Assembly (NCBI RefSeq): GCF_019279795.1
Contig: NC_056748.1
Location: forward strand, 612,507,416 to 612,571,415
Direction: 5' to 3'
Source: Protopterus annectens
Taxonomy: Eukaryota; Chordata; Ceratodontiformes; Protopteridae
DNA length: 64,000 nt
The notes beneath the pieces were generated by a model. That model was not told where the DNA came from. It did no database searches and saw only the letters and a list, made by a program, of their open reading frames with translations. Position 1 is the stretch's first letter; each line of letters begins with the position of its first letter. Below are positions 56,709-64,000 of this stretch, piece after piece. Made by a program: the position numbers and the translations under genes.

Positions 56709-58692
56709 CAGCCAGCAAACCAAAGAAGTGACACAGGGGTCTCCCCTGCCCCACAGGCACAATCTCAATGACTTTCCTCTACGTCCGCTGACCAAGGAAC
56801 AAATAGAAGCTCCCTTGGGCGGAAAATTATCTCTGTTTTCAGACAATTGGCACAGATTGACAAAGGACAAATGGATTTTGGACATTATAGATCATGGCTA
56901 CAGGTTCCATTTTTCATACAGGTTCCATTTTCATACCTTACCAAGAAAACAAGGCATGCCAAACCTACCACAAAACCAGAGGACAGAGGCTATCAAGCAA
57001 ATTTCTCTGCTTACTCAGATCAAAGCAATAGAAGGAGTTCCACAACAAGAACAAGGCCAGAGGTTCTACTCAAGACTGTTCCTTGTTCCAAGAAAAGAAA
57101 CTCAATGGAGACCAATACTGGATTTGTCCGCATTAAACACTTTTCTCATAGTCCCAAAGTTCAAAATGCTGACTCTACAGCAACTCCTTCCCATGCTGGG
57201 CAAGGGGTTTTGGCTGATTACTCTGGACCTCAAGGAGGGATACCTGCATGTCCCTATCAGACACAGCTGCAGAAGATACCTCAGATTTCTTGCAGGGCCA
57301 GAGCATTATCAATTCTCAGCATTGTTATTTGGCTTATCTACTGCGCCCAGAGTATTCACAAAATGCCTGGCTTCAGTAATTGCTCATTGCAGGCTCCAGG
57401 GGATCCAAATTTACCCGTACCTGGACGACTGCCTCATACAAGCGGACGACAAATTGATGTTGACAAAAAACTTGAACTATGTCATACAATTACTTCAGGC
57501 TCTGGGATACACAGTCAACTTTCAAAAGTCAAGACTTCAACCATCCCAGCAAATAACCTTCTTAGGAGCCAGTCTAGACACAGCCTCTCAAATGGCTTAC
57601 CTGACAGAAGACAAGCAAGAGAAGTTAACTCATTATTTTAAAGGTTTGGCAAAACTCACCCAGATGACTGCAAGGAGATTCCTACAGGCGCTGGGTTACA
57701 TGGCATCCTGCATTCTCCTGGTTCCATTAGCAAGACTACACATGAGAGCTTCAATGGTACCTAAAAAGCCTATGGTCTCAGCACAGCAACAACTTAGAGG
57801 CAACCATACCACTCATTCCATGCCTACAAAAGGAATTCCTATGGTGGGCCTCGGTAAGCCAGGCAAACACAGGTATGTCATTCAAAAAACCTCAGATAAC
57901 ACAGACCGTGACCACAGACGCCTCAGACCTTGGATGGGGAGCGCACATGGAAGGCAGATGTATACAAGGACAATGGTCTCCAAAGGAAACACATCTGCAT
58001 ATAAACCAAAAGGAAATTCTGGCAGTAATGCATGCCATCGAGGCCTTTCGACAACAACTTCAGCAAGGCCATTTATTGATACGGACAGACAACACCACTG
58101 TGATGTGGTATATAAACAAGCAAGGGGGCACTCATTCTTACCCCCTTTGCAGACTGACAATGAATCTTTGGGAAAAATCACTGAGCCTAAACATACAGTT
58201 ACAATCCCAGTTTGTTCCAGGCAAAGACAATGTGCTGGCAGACAGCCTAAGCAGGAATTTCATAGATCCACACGAGTGGAGGTTACATCCGAAGATCTTC
58301 ACACAACTCACCTCGACATGGGGCAGGCCAGAAGTAGACCTATTTGCCTCTCACCTCAACCATCATCTACAAAAATTCTGTTCAAGGACATACCATCCAC
58401 AAGCTTGGAAAATAGATGCTCTTTCATTCAACTGGAACTTCCTAAAAATCTATGCATTCCCACCTCTGCCACTGATGACCACAGTATTACTAAAGATCAA
58501 AGCAGAGAGACCCAAGGGATCCTAATAGCTCCAGACTGGCCAAGACAACACTGGTACCCACTACTACGGAGCATATGTCACAACAAGAAGTGGGCCCTTC
58601 CACAATGGCCCCTACTTTTGACTCAACACAACTTCAAAACAGTGCATCCAAATCTTCAGACACTGCAGCTAACAGCCTGGGAGATCCCATGA
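56700..58692 (+). pseudogene. D12 RT-RNase H-MT-like (two single-base deletions)
   Basis: RT is +1 to gag. YLDD at 57418-57429. An in-frame repeat of a GYRFHF-type segment (near 56905-56935) adds about nine residues. Single bases are lost near 57745 and 58520, between which RNase H (TTDASDLGWGAH near 57920; RTDNTTVMWYINKQGG near 58085) and EVDLFASHLN are open. After 58520 ILIAPDWPRQHWYP leads to the TGA at 58690-58692. LALPFGL is changed to LLFGL-type (SALLFGL). Confidence 0.88.
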
Positions 58693-59729
58693 ATAACCTC
58701 AATCTATCTCTCCAAGGAAGTTCAGCGGATATTAACAGAAGCTCGAAGACCATCCACCAGAAAGGTTTACTTAGCAAAATGGAAGAGATTCAGCATTTGG
58801 AATACCAGCAAGGGACATGATGCATCATTATTGAACATCCCACTCATCCTGGAATACTTGGCAGATATGCTACAGAATGGACTCTCATATTCTTCCATAA
58901 AGATACATGCTTCAGCTATTTCAGCTAGATGTAATACCGATCCGCCTGTGTTTTCACATCCTTTGCTAAGGCAATTCCTCAGGGAATCAAGAACATTAAG
59001 CCACCAAGAAAGGCTCCAGTGCCAGCTTGGGACCTCAACTTTGTCCTAGAAAAACTGACTCTACCTCCGTTTGAGCCAGCAGCTTCAGTGGACTTACAAT
59101 TTCTCTCATGGAAGACAGCTTTCCTGTTGGCAATTACCTCAGCAAGAAGGGTTTCGGAACTACAGGCCCTAATGGCAATACCACCGTTCATAATCTTTCA
59201 CAGAGACAGGGTCTCCTTAAGAACCAACCCTACTTTTATGCCAAAGGTGGTATCTAGGGTTTCTTTAAATCAAGCTATTCATCTGCCTGCTTTCTTCCCC
59301 AATCCTGAGAACAAAGGGGAAAGACTGTTACATACCTTGGACATTCACCGACAGCTTCGCTACTACCTGGACAGAACCAAGACCAGTAGGAAGTCTGATC
59401 AACTTTTTGTAGCTTACGCCCCTGGAGTACAAGGAAAAGCAATTTCAAAACAGACTATTTCAAAATGGATTGGACATTGCATCAGATTTTGTTATTCCTT
59501 CCATGGGAAGAATGTTCCAGCTAATGTCAGACCACACTCCACCAGAGCTACAGCCACCTCTACAGCATTCTTAAGAGGGGTGCCTACAAAGGACATTCTA
59601 GAAGCTGCTACATGGAGCTCCGTGCATACATTCTCCAAACACTACAATCTCCCTCTATACTCCAGATCCAGAGCAGGCTTTGCTTCGGCAGTCCTGCAGG
59701 GTTTGATTGCCATACCATCTCTTTCCTAG
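58605..59729 (+). pseudogene. D12 tyrosine recombinase (two indels)
   Basis: An ATGG at 58605 is in the RT end. An indel near 58715 and one near 58985 break the N-terminal part (TEARRPSTRKVYLAKW is visible between them). From 59019 it is open to TAG 59727-59729 with SARRVSE (59145-59150), RPHSTR (His 59535-59537) and SKHYNLP (Tyr 59643-59645). Confidence 0.87.
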
Positions 59730-59766
59730 AGCATACCTCCTCCCCCAGCTAAGCTATGGTATTCAA

Positions 59767-59862
59767 CCCATATGTTATGACTGCAGTTGCATTCTTGAAG
59801 GACATAGTACAGTTTTGTACCTACCATAAATGTAGATGTCCGATAGATATGCAACTGCAGTC
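59767..59862. repeat. D12 ICR
   Basis: It complements both termini of D12 without mismatch in the parts I compared, including the copy-specific CATAAC/GTTATG bases. Confidence 0.93.
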
Positions 59863-60039
59863 GGATTCTCCCTCCCTCCATACCCCTCTATGCCTTGGGT
59901 CCACTCCTATCCCTGTTTTCTCTTAGCTGGGGATATCTGTTATGGTGTATCTGTTTATTGCTTACTTATTTGTCTGGAATCCTGTTTTTTGTCTTCCAAT
60001 TTGATTACAGCCTTCCTTGGAGGGCACCTGGCATCTGGG

Positions 60040-60249
60040 GCAAGAAACACTGAAGAAAATGGCGTCGGCTGATGCTTATATACTCCAGCCACTCTGACGT
60101 TGGAGAGAAATGCGACATCAGCCGACGTCGGACCCAGACTTTGGAATCCGGCCGATCGAGGGCTGCCTGAGGCAGGACAGCCCATATGTTATGACTGCAG
60201 TTGCATATCTATCGGACATCTACATTTATGGTAGGTACAAAACTGTACT
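60040..60249. repeat. D12 right ITR and terminus
   Basis: Inverted copy of the left ITR (without the tandem duplication), an inward TATA-like TTATATACTCC, and the terminal GTACA-AAAC-TGTAC hairpin plus T. Confidence 0.9.
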
Positions 60250-60486
60250 TTTTGTACCTACCATAAATGTAGATGTTCGAGTGCTAATACAGCTGCAGTA
60301 CAGTTTTCCCTCCCTCCTTCTCCTCTTGGTAAAGGCCTAGGGCCTAACGCCTCCTCATACAACCTGATTGGGTTATCCTTCTATGGTATATTTGCTTGCA
60401 ACTACTGATTTTTGATTATATTGCATTGCATGTATATAAATATAATTTATGTATTGCCTTCCTAGTGGGGGCACCTGACATCTGGG

Positions 60487-60698
60487 GCAAGAAAGACTGA
60501 AGAAAATGGCGTCGGCTGTGTCTTGTATACCCCTGCCTCATTGACGTCAGGAAAGAAAGCAACAGCAACCAACGCCGGACCTAGACTTTGGAATTCGGCC
60601 GACCGAGGACCCGCCTGACGGCAGAAAACCCAGCTGTGATTACTGCAGCTGTATTAGCACTCGAACATCTACGTTTATGGTAGGTACAAAACTGTACT
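60487..60698. repeat. D10 right ITR and terminus
   Basis: It starts GCAAGAAAGACTGAAG, has TGACGTCAGG near 60542, and ends GTACA-AAAC-TGTAC plus T at 60698. The sequence that follows is the inner part of the D13 left ITR. Confidence 0.84.
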
Positions 60699-60940
60699 TT
60701 CCAAAGTCTTGGTCCGGCATCGTTTGCTGTCACCTCTTCCCTGACGTCAGTGCGACAGGGGGATATAAGATGCAGCCGACGCCATTTTCTTCAGTCTTTC
60801 TTGCCGCGCGGTGCCCGAAGCAGAAGCAGTTCGCCAGTGCCGGTCAGCCGACTCCTGAGATTTTCATTCTGAATCCAGAACCGAAGTCTTCCAAAAAAGC
60901 TAAGTACCCCGTTGGGGAAACTTTTTCTTGCCTCAGACCA

Positions 60941-62720
60941 ATGTCAGTAAAAGTTAATAACTGTATTTCTTGTGGGAAGCAAATACCTCATAAGGATTTC
61001 CACTCTTATTGTATTCCATGCCTAAGCACAGACCACAACGTCACTGGTTGCCAGTTTTGTACTAGGTTTAACAAGCGCACTATTAAATGTCGGTTTGATT
61101 TTGCCTGACATTATTTTGGCAGAAAGTTTAATTACACCATGCTGTCGGAACTTCCGATGACCGGAATTCATAAAAAGCGCAAGGACAAGGACAGGCATCC
61201 GAGGCCCAAAACTGACGACGAGGCCTCTTCTAGGCCGGTCGCTGGTTCTCCAATTTTCAGCGAGGCACCTACGCAGCCCCTGACGACCGCTTCATCGAAC
61301 CACAGTCTGCCTCCGACTCCCACGTGGAGCTGGCTGGGCCTTCGGACGCACTTGGTATTCAGATTACCGAACTTAATCCTACAGAGGGAACCGAAGTAGC
61401 TGAGCAATCCACAGCTTCAGAGGGTGTTTTCAGACCTACCCAGTTAACCATTAAACCCTCTGTTAAGTCTAAGCCTCCCTTAAAAGCAAAGAAACAGACG
61501 CAGCAATCTCCAGGGCAGGCTTCCATGCCTAAGAAATAAATGCTAAAAATGGCCGAAGACCTAATCACCCTGATCAGAGGGTCCCATCCCCCTCCTGATA
61601 AAAGGCCCAGACAAGGTGCAGACTATGAATCTTCTGACCAGGTGTCCATTTCCTTTGACTCATCCTCAGACCTAGGATATTCCTTACCCCCTTATGAGGA
61701 TTCTAATGCTGAGGAATAAATTCCATCAGCCTCTCCGCCTGAGGACTACTCCTTTGGGGGAGACCTTACATACCATGGGGGAGCATTTCCACTGGGAAGG
61801 CCAGGATTACTCAGAATCCGAGAAAAGGCTCAGAGACTTCCTTTTATTGCCTCAACACAGACCCCTTTGCTATTCCGCCAGTATTCGATATTGTGGATGA
61901 TGTGTATACTGAATCCAGCTTAAACCCTGTCTCTTTACCACCAGCCCCAGTTAAGCCAGATAGAGTCCCTGACTCTCACAAATTTCTGTACAAAAGCCCT
62001 GTTGCTGACCCTGAAACTATTTCTCAGGGGCCCAAAGGGATTAAGGCCTCATCAGCTAAAAACCCAGTCCCCCCTGACAGAGATTCCAGAGCATTAGACA
62101 GATGGGGAAAGAAAGTTTATACATCTGCAACTTTAGCAATGAGAGCCTTGAATTGCCAGTTTCACATGCTAAAATATCAGCAATTTTTAATGTCTCAGTT
62201 GAAACAAAAGATGCTTCCAGATTCAGATCCTCCTAATTTAAAAGAAATGCAGGATTTATTGCATGCATCTGAACAAGTGGGAAAACATGCTCTTCAATGT
62301 GGTTTTGATTCCTTAGAGGCCTCCTGTAGAGCAGTAGTTACAGGCTCTGTCATTAGAAGGCATGCTTGGTTAAAAGAACATACGCCACCAGATCATGTTA
62401 AGGCCAAATTATTGGATGCACCTTTGCAGCGGGATGTGTTGTTTGGAGTTAAGGCAGAGGAAGTATTAAAAAAGATGGAGGATAAGGCAAAATCTATGCA
62501 AACTGTCAAAGATTTCTTACAGGTTCAACCTCCTTGTTTTAGCAGAAATTGGCCAACAAAAAATTGGTCATTTCCAGTCACAGACAGACCTCAAAGGGGC
62601 AGATACAGACGTCCAAGAGGTAGAGGTCAGACACAAGGTCCTTACAGACCTCGACAATGGGGTACACCAGGCCAGAAAGAAGGGGAAGACAGGCCTCAAC
62701 CTTATAAAAAGTCTCAATGA
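60941..62720 (+). pseudogene. D13 gag
   Basis: ATG 60941 with the Cys/His cluster (CISCGKQIPHKDFHSYCIPC; the third pair is CQFC). TGA at 61106-61108 replaces a codon of the FARHYFG-like segment. KKRKDKDRHPRPK follows, then frameshifts near 61320 and 61755 and stops at 61537-61539 and 61717-61719. From 61893 to 62720 it is open: ALDRWGKKVYTSATLAMRAL, HAWLKEHTPPDHVK, FLQVQPPCFSRNWPTKNW and an RPRGRGQTQGPYRPRQW tail. The RYY of RYYRVPD is deleted. TGA stop at 62718-62720. Confidence 0.85.
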
Positions 62721-64000
62721 CTTTCCACTACAGCTGCCAAACAACTCTCTCTTGGCAGCCCCCCTTAGGAGGAAAACTGGCTCTTTTCTATCACAATTGG
62801 CATTGCATCACCAAAGACAAATGGGTTCTCAACATCATATCTCAAGGTTACAGGTTCCACTTTCACACACTGCCAAGGTTAAAAGGAATGCCAAATCTGC
62901 CACCAAATCAATGGGCAGAGGCTCAAAAACAAATTACAGCACTCATAGACATGAGAGCTATTCAAAAGGTACCACCACAAGAGCAAGGACAAGGATTTTA
63001 CTCAAGACTCTTTCTGGTTCCCAGAAAGGACAAACCCTGGAGACCCATTCTGGACCTTTCTTCTCTAAACACTTACCTGGAAGTTCCATAATTCAAAATG
63101 TTGACACTACAGCAGCTTCTTCCCATGCTGAGCAAGAAAGCTTGGCTCGTGACTTTGGACCTCAAAGAGGCATACCTGCATGTCCCTATCAGACAAAACT
63201 GCAGAAGATACCTCAGATTTCTAGCTGGTTCAGTGCACTATCAATTCTCTGCACTGCCCTTTGGCTTATCTACTGCGCCCAGGGTCTTCACAAAGTGCCT
63301 GACACCAGTAATTGCATTTTGCAGGAAAAAGGAATTCAAATTTACCCATACCTGGACGACTGCCTGATTCAAGCAGAGAGTAAGGACATTCTTCTAAAGC
63401 ATCTAGCGTACATAAAAAAGTTAAGTTGCCTGGGGTACACAGTAAACGAAAATAAACAAAAACTAGTGCCCTCACAACAGATAATATTTCTGGGTGCCAG
63501 CTTAAACACAACGGCCCAGATGGCTTATCTCACGCCAGACAAGCAAGGACAACTGACTCAGTATTTTCATTTAATGGCAACAAAGACCCAACTCCCTGCA
63601 AGAAAAATTCTGCAGGCCTTGGGCTACATGGCATCTTGCATACTACTAATTCCATATGCCAGACTGCATATGAGGAAACTACAATGGTACTTAGAGTGTA
63701 TGGTCTCAACACTGTCAGTTTGGAAACAGTTATACCACTAATGCCTTGCCTTCAACAGGAGTTTCGATGGGCTCAAGCTTGTCACCTCAACAAGGGACAA
63801 CCTTTTACTCAACCCACAGCCAGGCAGACACTGACAACAGATGCATCTGATTACGCCTGGGGAACACACATGGCAGGAAAATGTATTAAGGGCGAGTGGC
63901 CCACAGAACAAAGACATCTCCACATCAATCAAAAAGAGATGCTAGCTGTACAAAATGCAATTATATATTTCAAGGACCTGCTGCATCCAGGACAACTACT
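62700..64000 (+). pseudogene. D13 RT-RNase H, incomplete
   Basis: RT reads NWHCITKDKWVLNIISQGYRF (near 62800) and PILDLSSLNTYLEVP, then TAA near 63090. It resumes MLTLQQLLPMLSKKAW and LDLKEAYLHVPI, and shifts frame near 63330 before YLDD at 63349-63360. RNase H starts near 63830 (LTTDASDYAWG) and runs off the window at 64000. It is closest to D6. Confidence 0.85.

Larger units (their letters stand above)
54681..60249 (+). mobile_element. Complete DIRS copy D12
   Basis: A 5569-base element with ITRs 54696-54872 and 60040-60204 and ICR 59767-59862. It belongs with D3 by its termini. Lesions are single-base deletions and two or three stops. Confidence 0.95.
54635..60299. repeat. D10 ICR, split by D12
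   Basis: The halves 54635-54680 and 60250-60299 join as ...GTACAG|TTTTGTACC..., the family ICR consensus. Its second half complements the right terminus of D10 (GCACTCGAACATCTAC). D12 lies inside it. Confidence 0.88.
47027..60698 (+). mobile_element. DIRS copy D10 (chimeric, gag joined to YR; hosts D11 and D12)
   Basis: The left terminus (ATGTTTGTGTTTAAC) is of the D4 type. The ICR (54635-54680 plus 60250-60299) predicts another left end (ATGTTCATCGTGCAT). The flanks also differ: RT fragment D9 on the left, D13 left ITR on the right. D10 is therefore two copies joined by a deletion at about 48296. D11 is inserted in its YR and D12 in its ICR. Confidence 0.8.
60699..64000 (+). mobile_element. 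DIRS copy D13, cut by window end
   Basis: D13 has a partial left ITR (60699-60804, with CTGACGTCAG and TATAAG near 60764), leader, gag, and RT up to RNase H. Its outer left end is missing, because D10 sits in the ITR. YR and right end lie beyond the window. Confidence 0.87.

Noticed and set aside
1..64000. Host genes, tRNA/rRNA genes, CRISPR arrays, operons, bacterial signals.
   Set aside because: None seen. All longer frames are explained by transposons, and the composition and elements are eukaryotic.

Overview
This window is eukaryotic repeat DNA. I recognise no single-copy host gene, no RNA gene and no bacterial feature. Nearly every base that can be assigned belongs to nested retrotransposons. 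The dominant family is DIRS, the tyrosine-recombinase (YR) retrotransposons, which have inverted terminal repeats (ITRs), an internal complementary region (ICR), and gag, RT-RNase H and YR reading frames. CR1/L2-type LINEs, one Ty3/Gypsy remnant, two Penelope-like elements (PLEs) and one terminal-inverted-repeat (TIR) element fill the rest. Vertebrate-type DIRS and CR1 copies at this density suggest a large, repeat-rich vertebrate genome. An amphibian (caecilian or salamander) is my first guess and a lungfish or fish the second. This is inference from repeat content only.

Layout, left part (1-33700). A Gypsy pol remnant (27295-29685) is interrupted by DIRS copy D4 (ends 27294). D4 gag is interrupted by a minus-strand CR1 LINE (CR1-a: 12833-13243 and 22624-23209). 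CR1-a holds two insertions: DIRS D1 (1-270 and 9308-12832), and a plus-strand CR1 LINE (CR1-b, 13244-22623). D1 contains a whole DIRS, D2 (271-9307), and D2 contains a 3.4 kb TIR element, X (1232-4663). CR1-b contains a whole DIRS, D3 (16283-21876). One path therefore has six levels: Gypsy, D4, CR1-a, D1, D2, X. Further right are a second LINE type (29832-32090), a CR1 3' fragment on the minus strand (32206-32935) and an LTR-like block (33414-33667).

Right part (33700-64000). D6 (34144-45047) looks like two DIRS copies joined by deletion. It carries a PLE fragment with a hammerhead-like motif (35336-36376) and the nearly intact DIRS D7 (38713-44335). It is followed by a DIRS gag fragment, D8, a second PLE with a broken GIY-YIG domain (45806-46905), and D10 (47027-60698). 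D10 is another chimera, with gag joined in frame to YR; it hosts the whole DIRS copies D11 (48468-54082) and D12 (54681-60249), the latter inside the ICR of D10. D13 (60699-64000) runs off the window.

How the parts work together. In each complete DIRS of about 5.6 kb the left ITR carries a TATA box, followed by a leader with a small GC hairpin, gag with an N-terminal Cys/His cluster, RT-RNase H plus a methyltransferase-like tail, and YR. The ICR repeats the complement of both outer ends. Family knowledge says the RNA is copied to DNA, the ICR bridges the ends into a circle, and YR integrates the circle. The junctions here fit this, because five copies can be removed to give an uninterrupted target sequence with at most a two-base overlap. 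D3, D7, D11 and D12 carry only a few lesions each, so this family has probably been active fairly recently. All DIRS copies lie on the + strand.
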